A stretch of DNA of 64,000 bases. Source: Sesamia nonagrioides (taxonomy: Eukaryota > Arthropoda > Insecta > Lepidoptera > Noctuidae). The stretch is from NCBI GenBank assembly GCA_017933935.1, contig JADWQK010002063.1, positions 6,014,001-6,078,000 on the forward strand, read 5' to 3'. The notes below the pieces were generated by a model. That model made no database searches, had not been told where the DNA came from, and saw only the letters and a program-made list of their open reading frames with translations. Below are positions 44,131-55,726 of this stretch, piece by piece (the stretch's first letter is position 1; each line of letters begins with the position of its first letter). Both the position numbers and the translations under genes were made by a program.

Positions 44131-44985
44131 CGTCAATTGTCCCAGATGCACATGTTCGAGAGGCCGATTCTTTTAGGAATTTGCACAGAATCCGTCGGCT
44201 TGAATTGCTCTAAGTTATTGCTACCATGTGCGGGCCGATGCCGGCCGCTGTACTTCGACCTTCTAAGAATTTCGTCCAAAATCTTAAAATGCTTTATTTT
44301 AAGGGTTTCTTTGAGTTCGGGATGCCCATAAAATATCAACGAATAGCTTTCTAAGACGCTTTTGTGTAGTTTTTACTAACTTAAAATAATAGGATATTTT
44401 GCTCTTAATTACGGTCGGCTGACAGGCCATAAGATTAGAAATTAATGGATTGGTAAGAGTTTGACATCGTGTAACTTGTCATTTTTAAACTATTGATATA
44501 ACGCATGTGGCCAACAGTCACAGTAGCAAGGTGACATTTCGCAGTACCATCCCAAATGTGGCTGCAGTACTCCACACACGAGCGGACCTGTGCTTTATAC
44601 AACTGAACTTTTTGTAATTATTTTCTTCTTCCAATTGGTGGTTCAATTGATATTACATTTATACGATGGTTAAGCAACTACGAGGTCGACTGTGCTTAAT
44701 TAAAATCAACAATAAATACATGTTTATTTGGTAAAAGTTTCTAACTGTTAGTATACATTTCATTTTCTTTTAATACTATTTCAGTATACCCAACTAATGA
44801 GATTGCAGTGAAGCTTGAACAGACAGGGGGCATTGAGTACCCTCTGTCTGTTTAATAAGATGGGAATCCTACGGAGGGTGAACTTTAAATTATAAATGCT
44901 CGGAATACTACATTTTTAATAACCTTCAACTCGGTACACACAGGTACGTTACAATCCGCTTTTTAAATTAAATTACTGTTGATTA
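44130..44985. other. Decayed LINE-like sequence, no gene seen
   Basis: 44500-44610 contains GTGGCTGCAGTACTCCACAC and GAGCGGACCTGTGCTTTATA, reading on the minus strand like a LINE RT tail (YKAQVRSCVEYCSHIW-like). The rest is AT-rich. Confidence 0.4.
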
Positions 44986-45161
44986 CAGTGGACTTCTCCA
45001 ATAGTAATGAAAAACATGCGGACACTAATACCAGAAAGATTGTACCGTAGCTATACTTGCCCGAATTTAGGGATTGTAATAGTTTCAAATCTGTGGAACA
45101 CCGACAATAAATCTGGTAGTAGTGGCCGCATGTTTTTCATTACTATTGGAGAGTCCACTGT
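44985..45161. mobile_element. 177-bp foldback element with about 36-bp inverted ends
   Basis: ACAGTGGACTTCTCCAATAG, continuing to CATGCGG at about 45021, is reverse-complemented at about 45126-45161 with a single-base indel. No ORF. Target duplication is not clear. Confidence 0.8.
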
Positions 45162-45364
45162 CCTCAAGAAATACATAAGTACTTCTTTTAATATTTTTTG
45201 TCAGCTCACTGTAGAGAATATTTAAAGAAATAAAAAAGTGAAATGAAAGAATAGTTTTGCTAGCCTATATGTAGAACGGTGCCGTTATTAAAACATATAT
45301 AATTATGTTAATAGAATACAAAAAATATGCCAAGTGCGTGTCGGACTCGCTCGTACAATTATCT

Positions 45365-45532
45365 CATCATCATCATCATCATCTCAGCGTTTATCCCGGT
45401 TGCATCCGCGGCTTTCGCGTTGGAGCCCGGGGTCCGCTTTCCTGCACATTCCCCTCCATTTCGCACGATCTTTAGCATCCTGTGGTAAGAGCTTGTTGGC
45501 TCGCATGTCATCTCTTACAACGTCAAGCCAGC
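45365..45532 (-). mobile_element. RTE-like LINE (second type) 3' end with 10-bp TSD
   Basis: TSD ACAATTATCT at 45355-45364 and 45533-45542. Homologous to 53961-54397; the (ATG)n/(CAT)n tail lies at the left, as expected for the minus strand. Confidence 0.85.
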
Positions 45533-45668
45533 ACAATTATCTATCAGACAAATAAAACTGTATTTAGTATTTATTATTATAACGGCAACAGAAATACATT
45601 AACTGTGGAAATTTCAACTATCTAGCTGTCACAATTTATACATAAGATACAGCACGGCGACAAATACG

Positions 45669-46852
45669 CATAGAGCACAGGCGTAGAGTAGCCAGCCTTT
45701 CGGTGTTCTATAGGATGCATTTTGGGGAGTGTGCGAGGGAATTGCACGATTTAATTCCCCCATCTCCGTTCCACCATCGGACGACCCGTCGTACGGCGAG
45801 TTTCCACCCTTTTTTTTTTTTGTTGGGATGGGAAATCATCAAATGACTTCTCCCGCTCTGGGCAGAGCGGAAGGGCGTGTCAGACTTTTACTGACTAAAA
45901 CCCACCCGTGTTTCTTCACTTGCCTGTGCGACGGCCAGGGCCACGGTTTCTTGTTTAACCAACCCGCAACCCTGACCCAGGAGGCATCGGTCTTCGTGGA
46001 CCCCGTCACGACGTGCTGACATCTCTTTGAGGCGCGCGTGAAACACGACGCGCCGTCGACTCGGGCCTGGTCCTTACCGAGCGGCGAGCTGCCCACTGCT
46101 CACCGCCCGCAGGCCCGCGCCTACTTTGGCTGGGAGTTTAGTGTCATCTCCCGACCAGGGCGTCTCCGGCGGCGGCTAGTGGCGTGAGGTCGCTGGGATT
46201 CCCATTGCCTCACGCGCTCCGCCTTCTCCTTTGCCAGCATCACTGCTTCGCAGAAGGAGGTGACGGCCTGCCATGCACTCTCGCTCCGGACCATGGCCTG
46301 GACCAGGGTCGGACTCGAGAGATCGCCGCCGATCGCCGCTACGAGGACACGGCGGTGCTCTACCCAAGCCGGGCAGACCTCCACCGTATGCTCCACCGCG
46401 TCCTCAGGGCGATCCACACAATGGTGACACCCTGGCGTTTCCTCCCGCCTTATACGGAACAGGAACCTCCCGAAACAACCGTGTCCAGTGAGGACCTGCG
46501 CCAGGCGGAAGGTGAGGGCGCCGTGGCGCGTCTCTAGCCACTCCTCAAAGAGGGGACTTACCGCCGCTATTGTGGCGTGCCCAGCGAGTTTCCACCCTTA
46601 CGTTGTTAACACCACTACCATCCGGACGAAGCGTTTCGCCTCCTCTTTTATACCGCGTACATCAAGGGACTGGAACAACTTGCCGGCGGCGGTGTTTCCG
46701 TCGGACTACAATTTGAGTGTCTTCAAGGCTAGAGTGAATAGGCTCTTAATAAACTAGCGCGCTTTGCCATCATCGATCGCATCGCTGCTTACCATCAGGC
46801 GGGATTGCGGTCAAGCGCTGGTTTATAATATATATATAAAAGAAAAATACTT
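45669..46852 (+). mobile_element. LINE-J 3' end, interrupted by an R1-like fragment
   Basis: 45669-45811 plus 46600-46852 give a continuous frame: HRRRVASLSVFYRMHFG, then RTTRRTASFHPYVVNTTTIR, TKRFASSFIPRTSRDWNNLP and AAVFPSDYNLSVFKARVNRL, then the common tail. It is bordered by AAATAC-like sequence on both sides. Confidence 0.85.
45812..46583 (-). mobile_element. R1-like LINE 3' fragment, copy 2, with 16-bp TSD
   Basis: TSD GCGAGTTTCCACCCTT at 45796-45811 and 46584-46599; the T-run at the left is the poly(A). The minus strand codes for EDAVEHTVEVCPAWVEHRRV, LVAAIGGDLSSPTLVQAMVR and SESAWQAVTSFCEAVMLAKE, the R1-clade RT C-terminus with Cys/His residues. 5'-truncated. Confidence 0.9.
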
Positions 46853-46924
46853 AGGGTCTTAGTAATAGATTCCTGTTTTTACCCTTTGCGTACGGAACCC
46901 TGGCAGAGGTATTTCAAAATATTT

Positions 46925-47270
46925 TTCTGTATATTGATAGACGGCAGTGAGTGTATATTGATACTTTTAAATACATAATATAAAGCCCTATAGACAATCA
47001 ATGTCAGCGGACACTAGCCATCTACGCTGACGATATTATTTTTCGTAGATATATGTGTATTTTTCTTCCCTCACTTCATAGTTTAACGGGTAGACAACCC
47101 GACAAGACCTGACAGAGATCAGCCGTCAAGGCTTAACGTGCTTTCCGAGAAGCGGAGAAATTACAGCACCGACTTTCAAACTAGGTTTGAAAGTCGATGC
47201 TGTAATCGGCCCTCGGAATAGGAATTTCTTAGAATCAGTTAAGAAATTCCCATTGGAAAAACCTAATACA
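46925..47270. other. No gene; two adjacent hairpins
   Basis: A 22-bp stem with one mismatch (47160-47181 with 47185-47206, loop TAG) is followed by an 11-bp perfect stem (47221-47231 with 47240-47250). Confidence 0.7.
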
Positions 47271-47271
47271 A

Positions 47272-47591
47272 CAGAGTGGTGCTGATAATACGACAATAAA
47301 TGAAAACACGCACAATGCTGGTTCATAGGAATAATCCTTTACCATAGAAAAAAACCTAGCATCAAAAATAAAAAAATATTTCAATAAACTAAATCACATA
47401 AAATTCTAAACGGAATAGAACATCCTTTAAAATATTGGTTCACTGACCTCCGATCGGCGGCAGCGCGGCCCTGTATCAACTTGCATTTTTCGCGCCATTA
47501 TTATTATTTATATGATTTTTTTATGGGTAGACTGAGAATGTGTTGAGGTACACGATGTTTAATTTATTGTCGAATTGTCATCACCATTTTG
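47272..47591. mobile_element. MITE M copy 2, decayed
   Basis: Collinear with 13724-14171 but lacking about 120 bp internally; the ends are CAGAGTGGTGCTGATAATAC and GAATTGTCATCACCATTTTG. Confidence 0.85.
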
Positions 47592-48300
47592 ATTATACAG
47601 TACTATAATATACAGTACTAATGTGCCAAACCCGGGAATCAGAACATAAGGTATTTCTTGTTTGTTAATAATTCTATATGAAAAAAACTATTCAAATTTA
47701 AAAAGTCATTTATAAATGTCGAACATTATTGTAGCAGAAAAGAAAAAAGAAATTATGTTTTAAATTTACACATTGTAATAAATGTATTTCAGGATTTTAT
47801 ACAGAGCTTGGCACCCATTCAAATGTCAATTCTTTTGTCGGCGACAACTACATCATATCATTCTGTTGAACGTGGCTTCCATTATTCTCATTTATGTTTT
47901 TGATGGGATATCATTACTTTTTGTAAATAAATTTGTTATTATCCTATGTACTCACTGTACTTGTAACAAAAGTCCAAATGACTGCGAAAACCAAAATTCG
48001 CCTAAATCTAAGACCTACCAAAACCTGTTAAAATGCCTAAATTTTGCTCATAATGTAAACTTATATGTTTTATACCAACAACTTTTACAATTTTCAAATA
48101 AGTATCTATAAATCTGTAGGTAGCAAGATATCATTTTTCTTATATAATACAAATATTACAATTGTTCGCAATGATGTCAGACTGTTGGCACGGCTGGGTG
48201 CAGTTTGTGTTATTATCGGTTGTTTATGTTTTATAAATACCTAATTAATAAGATCCTATAGAGGCGTGAGGTACAGAGAGTGAAGTTCATTCATCCTCCA
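47592..48300. other. No gene recognised
   Basis: A 109-codon frame at 47782-48111 follows a good acceptor-like ATGTATTTCAGG, but its sequence (Cys-containing, hydrophobic in part) has no family signature and the base composition equals its surroundings. I do not call it a gene. Confidence 0.35.
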
Positions 48301-48308
48301 TAGAAAAG

Positions 48309-48430
48309 GGAGGGCCCTCCGACCAGACGGGTGTTATGTCTGGCCGGGTCGCTACCCGGTAATTTTTCTGTTATTTATTTATAGGATTGTAGCCGTCTAC
48401 AACCCTATAAATACATAGCAGAAAAGTTAC
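48309..48430. repeat. Cluster of four consecutive stem-loops
   Basis: GGAGGGCCCTCC (48309-48320), CCAGAC/GTCTGG (48323-48328 with 48338-48343), CCGGGT/ACCCGG (48344-48349 with 48354-48359), and a 34-nt imperfect stem (48359-48392 with 48397-48430, loop CCGT). Confidence 0.75.
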
Positions 48431-49340
48431 TCAAATAAGTTTTTAGAAAAGCGCTTAATGGTACTGGTACCGCATAAAATCGATTATGTGGAAAATTTAA
48501 AGTATTTGAAATTAATATTAGAATATTACTTAATAGGCTTATTAACAGAAGGGCTTGTGGGCCACTCGAAAATTAAATTTTATAAAATTATTTATTTTCT
48601 ATACATAGATTTATACAAATACTTTTACAAGTCAATCATATTTTAAAATTAGTTCAGTTCGGTGTTTCCTACCTTACTACTCTAAAAAGACAGACCGAAA
48701 TATAACCATGAGGTCACAGCCCCTTCTAAAGTTCAGACATCTTGGTCAGATCACGTGGAGACAATGTAGAATCAGTGTCTGAGATGGTCTTTTAAGGAAA
48801 CAACCACATAGTATAAGAGGACCTGTCCAGTTAGTGTACGCTTTTGTCAGAAATCGTGCAGCTCTACTCAAAATTTAAGGAGCTCAACGATTCGACGACT
48901 AATAAAAAGAAAGGTCATTTGGGTAAGCCACATAAATTATATCCCAAGAAGTTAAACGTATCTAATTATGTTTTATTCAAATTTGTTAGATTCCAAGGAT
49001 TACCGGTGGTTCCAGAACTTAGCCCGTTCAGAAAAGTTTTAAGTACACAGCCTGGTTTACGCCAATTGGTCACGTAACATCATTTCCTCAACTACATACT
49101 TTCAACCACTTGAGTGCTACCATAGGGCGATGTTTTTTTAAAATAAAGATTCTTATTGATTCCGAGAGCATTCGCCTTTCATTTACAAGAGATGTTTAAA
49201 ACAAGAGACTATTCAGCTATATTATTACTCTCAAATGAACATTAGGAATCAATGAATATTTTGGTACTGATTAAATCACGCACGCCACCGCAGTTGCGTT
49301 CACTCTCTCAGTAGTCTAATAGATGAAGGGGTCGCCCTTG
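48431..49340. other. No gene seen
   Basis: AT-rich; frames at 48458-48646 and 48844-49077 show no family signature. Confidence 0.35.
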
Positions 49341-49347
49341 TGAAACA

Positions 49348-49596
49348 TTGGATACGTCTGGGTGCTTTAGCGTCACCTGCTACGCAGACGATAGGCTGGT
49401 AAGAGCAAGTACATATCAAGAGGCAGAATATCTAGCAACAGTTGCGCAGGACGTTGCGGGGATCCGACGGTTGGGCCTCGAGGTAGGCCTGAACAAATCC
49501 GAAGTCCTGTGTTTCTTTAGGGCCCATAGCGTGCCACTTTCGGGATCTAGTGTAACTGTGAGAGACGTAACCATGAAATATAATAAAATATCTTGA
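49348..49596 (+). mobile_element. R1-clade LINE RT fragment with YADD
   Basis: VTCYADDRLVRASTYQEAEY (catalytic YADD at about 49378-49389), then VAGIRRLGLEVGLNKSEVLC, typical of the R1 clade after the palm domain. Joined at about 49600 to a different LINE. Confidence 0.7.
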
Positions 49597-49639
49597 CGAC
49601 TGTACGCAATTTATTGCAATACGGCGGACGGCTCAATAG

Positions 49640-50440
49640 CTTCCTCTGGACATCGGTCTGAAGAAATGATCTTAGTACGGATCGTGAAAAAATAGAGCAA
49701 TGGTCCATTGCTAACACGCTTAATCTAAACCCTACACAAACTGAGTATATGCTTTCTGGAACCAAAAACCAGTTAAGTAAAATTAAACCCTGTGTCAGCT
49801 GTGTTACTGTTATGGGAGAGCCTATTGATCGAGTGTATGAAGCACATAATTTAGATGTCATCATGGATGGACCCGGAACGTCGTTTTCACAAACACGTGT
49901 CTTACTCAATCCGTAATTGCTTTTATAGACTTCAGATATTAAAAAAAACGTGCCTATATCTTAGTGAAGAATTGCGAGTATTGCTTGTGGAGTCTTCGGT
50001 TTTATCTAAGTTAAATTATGCAGATACGGTCTATGTTCAACGATTACTGTCAAAAACTGAAAGAGTGATCCAAAGGCTTCAAAATGCCTATCCGATTTTA
50101 AAGTTTTGTTTGGGGGACATCTTACGCCTTTCCTTTATAAACGCATTTTCAAAATGAAGGCTAGACGTAAACTCCACTTGGTGAGCTTACTAGTAGGTGT
50201 TATTAAGTCATTCCCCTTTTTACTTGTATGACAAACTATCGTGGACAGGTAGGTACATAATAAAATTGGCGAGGGAAGAAAATGTTCTCAAGAACTTTCC
50301 ATCCCACGGCACAAGTCTTTTAGAGGCAGTATTCGCTATGCAACTTTTTGCTGGAAAAATATCCCTCCACTGATAAAGTATTGTAAAAGTTCCTCGACTT
50401 TAAATTTGAAATTAAAAGAATATCTTTTATGCTATCAAGA
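49640..50440 (+). mobile_element. CR1/Jockey-like LINE RT C-terminal relic
   Basis: LSTDREKIEQWSIANTLNLN, PTQTEYMLSGTKNQ, RRFHKHVSYSIRNCFYRLQI and VLSKLNYADTVYVQRLLSKT, with frameshifts near 49855, then the tail with RGSIRYATFCWKNIPPLI-like coding near 50320. No active polymerase. Confidence 0.7.
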
Positions 50441-50534
50441 AGAGTTTGAAAATGTCCGAGCAGAAGTATCTGTTATATCTTTTTTATTTTTCAGTGGGAG
50501 GGTGTTTTCTGTTTTCTGGATTTATTTGTTTACT

Positions 50535-50748
50535 AGAGGCCGCCAGCGACTTCGTTCGCGTGGAGTTAGTTATGCTCCGCTCCTACTGGTCGCAGCGTGA
50601 TGTTATATAGCCTAAAGCCTTCCTGGATTGGTTCTATCCAACTCAAAAAGAGTTTTTCAAATCGGACCAGTAGTTCTTGAGATTAGCGCGTTCAAACAAA
50701 CAAACAATTAAACACACTCTTCAGCTTTATATATTACTATAGATTTTT
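50535..50748 (-). repeat. Dispersed repeat F, copy 4
   Basis: GCCGCCAGCGACTTCGTTCG to GAGATTAGCGCGTTCAAACA and AGCTTTATATATTACTATAG. Confidence 0.7.
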
Positions 50749-50749
50749 A

Positions 50750-51790
50750 GCACATCTGTGTTTTGTAATTTTAGCGTATTGCACTCGTGGGTTGCAGCTG
50801 AAAATAACGCTAATTTTACAACACAGTATATGACTACAACCGAGTATACGGACTCGTTTAGAAATAATATACTCATAGGCACATTACATATACAATACTA
50901 AATCATACATTCATAAGATACAAATAATACTTACTAAATTGAATTAAAAAGTCATACAATAATAGTAAAATAATAATAATAATAAATACATAATTAAATT
51001 GTCATTTGGTCACAGCAGCCAACCACACGCCGCTTATTATGCTGAGCTGAGGCTCTTTTGCCATATTACCTTTGTTTTATATTGTAATAGTTTAAGGTGT
51101 ATTTCTTTTGTTGTAATGTCAATAAACGTATTTTTCTTTTGTTCTTCTTTCTTTCTTTCAAATATATACATAGGACTCGTCCTCGACAGTTGGTAGAACT
51201 TTGGACTTCACTTCCGGCAGCTGGCCTCCAAATTGATGGGTGCCACGGGTCCATTATTGCGGCGGCTACCCAAACTGAAGGTCTCGACACATCATCATCA
51301 TCATCATCAACCTTCTTATTGTCCCACTGCTGGGCACAGGTCTGCTCTCATGGAATCTGTACTTGTTCGGGGTTCGTGCAGTCGATGGCACTCTACGGGG
51401 CGCCCGTGTGAGCGAATAATCTGACAGTTAGTAACTTCGCAATGTTGCGAAAGCCGCGAAGGTCGATGACCGTCGGGATTGTTTGCGGGTACCTAACGAT
51501 CTCATTATGCAGACCCCGTACCCCCAGCCAAAGGTAGAGATGAAATTCAGCGGTGGTAAGAGTCCTGCATACCCTTTTGCCATTATCACGATGAAGAAAG
51601 TCGATGATTATTTACATCCCGCTTAAAAAAAAAGATCTAGTCTACTACAGGGTCGTAGGACATCGACGTGTAAAATTTAACCATGAAGTAAGAACACATT
51701 GTACTACTGTGGCATCATTCTTTAAGTTTCATCGTAATTAGGTTGACTTTAGGGTTACTAGAACTATTGAAAAAAAATGTTGTATCGTAA
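50750..51790. other. No gene; SINE type 2 tail fragment at 51293-51345
   Basis: CATCATCAACCTTCTTATTG and CCCACTGCTGGGCACAGGTC are the reverse-oriented 3' end of SINE type 2. 51170-51260 may be a LINE scrap. No open frame fits a gene. Confidence 0.45.
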
Positions 51791-52412
51791 ACTGAACTGT
51801 ATTGTATCGTGCTTTTTAGATTTCTCTTGGGAATATCAAATTTTTCCGGGATAAAAGGTCATCATCATCACAGCGTTAATCCCAGTCGCATCCGAACCCT
51901 TTCCAGCTTTGGAGTCTGGGGTCCGCTTTACCAGTCCAACTGCTGATATGGCTTAACTTCGACATTTTCCGTGAAGCGACTGCCGTCTGACCTCCACAAC
52001 CCGAAGGCGACATCGAAGCATTGCAGTTAGACCAATTGTTGGACTTTTGAGGGCTCCAACAACCCGTAACGACTGCCACTAGATGGTCGTATGGCAACCG
52101 GGACCAACGGCTTAACGTGCTTTCCGAGGCACGACCAGACCAGTGCAAATATTCATATTCATGCATACAAATACTTGCACTGTGCGGGGATCGAACCCGC
52201 GCCACCTTGCGCAGCGGCCGCGTCCGCTACCGCTACGCCACGGAGGCTGTTCCGGGATAAAAGGTATTCTATATAAAAGTAGTCTATTATTTAATCCGTA
52301 CTTATAACTTTACGTCTGCAAAATTTCAAAGCAATCGGTTCAGTAGTTACGGCGTGAAAGCGGAACAAACAAATATACTCACTTTCCCATTCATAATATT
52401 AGTAAGGATTAT
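51790..52412 (+). repeat. Dispersed repeat E, copy 4, interrupted by SINE type 1
   Basis: ATCGTGCTTTTTAGATTTCT ... TTTTTCCGGGATAAAAGGT, then the SINE, then TTCCGGGATAAAAGGTATTC ... CATTCATAATATTAGTAAGG. Confidence 0.8.
51860..52249 (-). mobile_element. tRNA-derived SINE type 1, copy 2, with 16-bp TSD
   Basis: TSD TTCCGGGATAAAAGGT at 51844-51859 and 52250-52265. On the minus strand the 390-bp element starts CAGCCTCCGTGGCGTAGCGG, has the B-box GGTTCGATCCC and ends in a GATGATGATG tail. Confidence 0.93.
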
Positions 52413-53430
52413 TTTTACATAATTTCATATTACCCTGGCTGGAGGCTTTAATTTTTAATTAAGGCATCCACAGAAAAGTCCGGTTAATTAGTTATGGCCT
52501 CTAATGGCCACCTACGAGATGCCATATCAAAAAAAAAAAAAAAAAAAAATTAATTCATATTAGGCTGAGAATGTTTTTTAAAGGCCAAAATTATAAAAGA
52601 TATTTCATCAAAACTCCTTTCTCTTCTTCCTAGTGCTTACGCTCAGAAGAAGATTCACAACAAACTACCCAACTGCACAGCTGTCTGTTACATACAGTAT
52701 TCGTATCGAAAACCCTGTCACGAAGTAGGTATGGGTGTGTGCGTGTGTGTTTCTGTGCATGTGTAATGTAAAAATGTAAACCTATTTCTTTTGTTTCGAT
52801 AAAATTTTAATTGTAAAAGCTTCTTTATGATGTGCGGAAAGATTTGGCTTCACTGTCATAACACAATAGATCATACAGGTCAGACTTTGAATTTCAACTT
52901 TTTAACTTTGAATTTTTAAGGAGAAAACTTAATGTTTAACCTGTGTAGCTTTAGTTAAGTATTTTGACAATAGTACAAAGAAAAAAACAAATAATTATTA
53001 AGATTAATGACTAGCCCGTTGTGGTACAATGAACTGGTGAAAGACAGGTCATGACTTCGATATAATTTACTTGTTGACTTGAAGTAACAACTTGAGATAG
53101 TAATATCAGCCTATTACTTTTCCTCTGAAGAGCAATTCTTTTTTTCCATTCAGTAAATGATAAATGATTTACCTTCTGTAAGTAGGTTTGTTTAGGGCAT
53201 GGGAAAAAGCCAGACTTACAGACATACCTATGATGGTGCCAAACAAGTAATTGAATAGGGGTATATCCAAAGTATGAAAAACAAAAAAAATATATAATTA
53301 GTCCGTCTTAAAGTTATGGAGTGGGGCTAATTACGTCACGCCGTGGTATATTTTGTACCACGGCGTGACGCCATGCGACATTTCAAATCAATATATCTTC
53401 CTAAGTATTTGAATGAAAGAAAAAATAAAA
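52412..53430. other. No gene; A19 run and a 15-bp hairpin
   Basis: A poly(A) run lies at about 52530-52548. CGTCACGCCGTGGTA at 53334-53348 is exactly reverse-complemented at 53356-53370. No open frame. Confidence 0.5.
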
Positions 53431-53437
53431 AATAAGC

Positions 53438-53735
53438 CGTTCCACCAGCGGACGACCTGTCGTACGGCTGGTTTCCACCCTTACGTTGTTAACACCACTA
53501 CGATCCGGACGAAGCGTTTCGCCTCCTCCTTTATACCGCGTACATCGAGGGACTGCAACAATTTGCCAGCGGCGGTGCCTCCGTCGGACTACAATTTGAG
53601 TGTCTTCAAGGCTAGAGTGAATAGGCTCTTAATAAACTAGTGCGCTTTACCATCCACGATTGCGTCACTGCTTACCATCAGGCAGGATTGCGGTCAAGCG
53701 CTGGTTTATAATATGTAAAAAAAAAAGCGTTCCGG
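53438..53735 (+). mobile_element. LINE-J 3' end
   Basis: RTTCRTAGFHPYVVNTTTIR, TKRFASSFIPRTSRDCNNLP, AAVPPSDYNLSVFKARVNRL, then the common tail and an A10 run that runs directly into a family A head. Confidence 0.85.
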
Positions 53736-53960
53736 CATGATGTCTGGTGAAGCCGTACGGAGGACGGGTCTCAGCAGTTGTGTTGCGATGTGGGGCGGGT
53801 ACGATGCGCCAAATGTTGTTGTGTCGGGAGTTTGGTCGTGGAGAGTCTCCAGATCAATCTCCCTCTAGCGCAGCATCGTTTGGTCGTGTTGGTCTTGGGT
53901 TTAACATTGCATCACCTCGCTCAACTGCCGTCATCCTTTCTATTCCTTAGTTTTTTAAGT
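53735..53960 (+). mobile_element. Family A head, copy 8, cut by an RTE fragment
   Basis: It starts GTTCCGGCATGATGTCTGGT directly after the LINE-J poly(A) and ends inside the junction hairpin (CTTAGTTTTTTAAGT), where the RTE fragment begins. Confidence 0.8.
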
Positions 53961-54402
53961 CATCATCATCATCTCAGCGCTCATCCCGGTCGCATCCGCG
54001 GCTTTCGCGTTGGAGCCCGGGGTCCGCTTTCCTGCATATTCTCCTCCATTTCGCACGATCTTTAGCATCCCGTGGTAAGAGCTTGTTGGCACGCATGTCA
54101 TCTCTTACAACGTCAAGCCAGCACTTCTTTGGTCTACCCCGCTTGTTCCGGCCCGGCGGAGGCGCCATGGCAAGACATCTGTTACCCACGTAACATGCCG
54201 GTTTACGTAAGACGTGGCCGTACCAGCGTAGGCGACCCTCCTGCAGTTTGTCTGCAATGTCACGGACACGAAGGCTGCCCCGGATGCGGGAGTTCCTGAT
54301 GCGATCTTTCCGCGTAACTCCACACATCCACCGCAGCATATTCATCTCCGTGACACGCAGCTCCTGCTTGTGTCGCTCAAGCACAGAAAAATAAGTGTTC
54401 AA
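53961..54402 (-). mobile_element. RTE-like LINE (second type) C-terminal coding region
   Basis: A 142-codon minus-strand frame: LRVTEMNMLRWMCGVTRKDR, IRNSRIRGSLRVRDIADKLQ, GRLRWYGHVLRKPACYVGNR, KRGRPKKCWLDVVRDDMRAN and the end ADPGLQRESRGCDRDER, with a (GATGAT)n tail. Uninterrupted frame, 5'-truncated. Confidence 0.85.
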
Positions 54403-54564
54403 TATTTTCTATGAATCTATCTGATGGAAATTAAATATTTTTTTAGGATACAACCCAATTGTAGGCTGAGTCCATTTAGATTGCTAAGGACACGCTAGGA
54501 AGAAGATGGTGGCAGCACTGGTCAATATCACCCATGAATAACAGAACACCCTTAGGGTTTTGGC

Positions 54565-54780
54565 GGGAAAGTCAAGCCGAGTGTCACGGTCATTTTTCAT
54601 TGGACTTTAAAATTATTTATAGTGTTGTTTACTAAATAAAAGTGCTTCATTTATGTAGTATAAGGTGCATTAAGTAAATAATTCATAAAGAACAGTGAAA
54701 TATCGCCGCATAGCGGCCACATCATGACTTTGTCTCAAACCTCCCTCGTACGACGGTTCACGCGGCCGTCTTTTTCGACA
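54565..54780 (-). repeat. Dispersed repeat B, copy 3
   Basis: CGAGTGTCACGGTCATTTTT, AGTGTTGTTTACTAAATAAA and TTCACGCGGCCGTCTTTTTC are the reverse complement of 4300-4496. Confidence 0.75.
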
Positions 54781-55020
54781 TGAATAATTCATTACGCGAC
54801 ATTGGCTAAATGCAAAAACCTTGCGAAGCCATAAAATAAAGAAAGAAGCTCTTTTGAAGATTTTTAATTTACTTGACATTGGCACAAAGTCATAACTAGT
54901 GTAAAACTACAAAAAAAATCTTAAAATTGAATAGACATATGAATGTTCAATCTTAACTTTGTTGGGGTTGGCTTCCATTTCAAGCGGTCGATATTTTACA
55001 TGGAGCAACAGCCTATCTGA
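54781..55020. other. No gene seen
   Basis: Short AT-rich stretch up to the R1-like insertion. Confidence 0.35.
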
Positions 55021-55024
55021 CCTT

Positions 55025-55503
55025 ATTTTTTTCTGGATGGGAAATCATCAAATGACCTCTCCCGCTCTGGGCGGAGCGGAAAGGCGTGTCAGACTTTTAC
55101 TGACTAAAACCTACACGTGTTTCTTTACTTGCCTGTGCGCCAGGGCCACGGTTTTTTTTTTAACCAACCCGCAATCCTGACCCAGGAGGCATCGGTCTTT
55201 GTGGACCGCGTCACGATGTGCTGACATCTCTTTGAGGCACGCATGAAACCATCGACCTGCCTGGTCCTGACCGGGCGGCGAGCTACCCACTTCACACCGC
55301 CCGTAAACCCGCGCCTACGGTGGCCGGGGTCCGATGTTGTCTCCCGATCAAGGCGTGAGAGCGCTGTGATTCCCGCTCCCTCACAGGCTTCACCTCCTCC
55401 TTTGCCTGCTGGCCGTGATGCTTCACGGCTTCGCAGAAGGAGGTGATGGCCTGCCATGCACTCTCGCTCTGGACCATGGCCTGGACCAGCGGGGCAGACC
55501 TCC
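55025..55503 (-). mobile_element. R1-like LINE 3' fragment, copy 3, with 17-bp TSD
   Basis: TSD ACAGCCTATCTGACCTT at 55008-55024 and 55504-55520; T-run at the left. Homologous to 45812-46583 but shorter. Confidence 0.9.
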
Positions 55504-55726
55504 ACAGCCTATCTGACCTTCACCCACAACCCAGCTGTTAAGCATACGAAACCCCTTAGTACCTAAGCTTGGTTGTTTTTCGGGTTTCTGACGATCCGTC
55601 ACGTTTCTCACAGATCCACAAATGACAGTCTTGTCTTGCAAATCTGCCATAACGTGCTTTCCTAGGCACACTCGGGAGTATAAAAACTGAATTGTAACAA
55701 TAGCACAACATTATAGTGAGTACATA

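Larger units (their letters stand above)
45325..46915 (-). repeat. Dispersed repeat C, copy 2, with three insertions
   Basis: Pieces 45325-45364 (GCCAAGTGCGTGTCGGACTC), 45543-45668 (GGCAACAGAAATACATTAAC, TTTCAACTATCTAGCTGTCA) and 46853-46912 (TAATAGATTCCTGTTTTTAC, GCGTACGGAACCCT) are the parts of one reverse-oriented element. They are separated by an RTE fragment and by LINE-J, which itself contains an R1-like fragment. Confidence 0.7.

Noticed and set aside
44985..45225. 72-codon frame at 45007-45225
   Set aside because: It reads through the foldback element; no protein signature.
47782..48111. 109-codon frame after an acceptor-like sequence
   Set aside because: No recognisable domain and no partner exon; chance frames of this length occur in AT-rich DNA.
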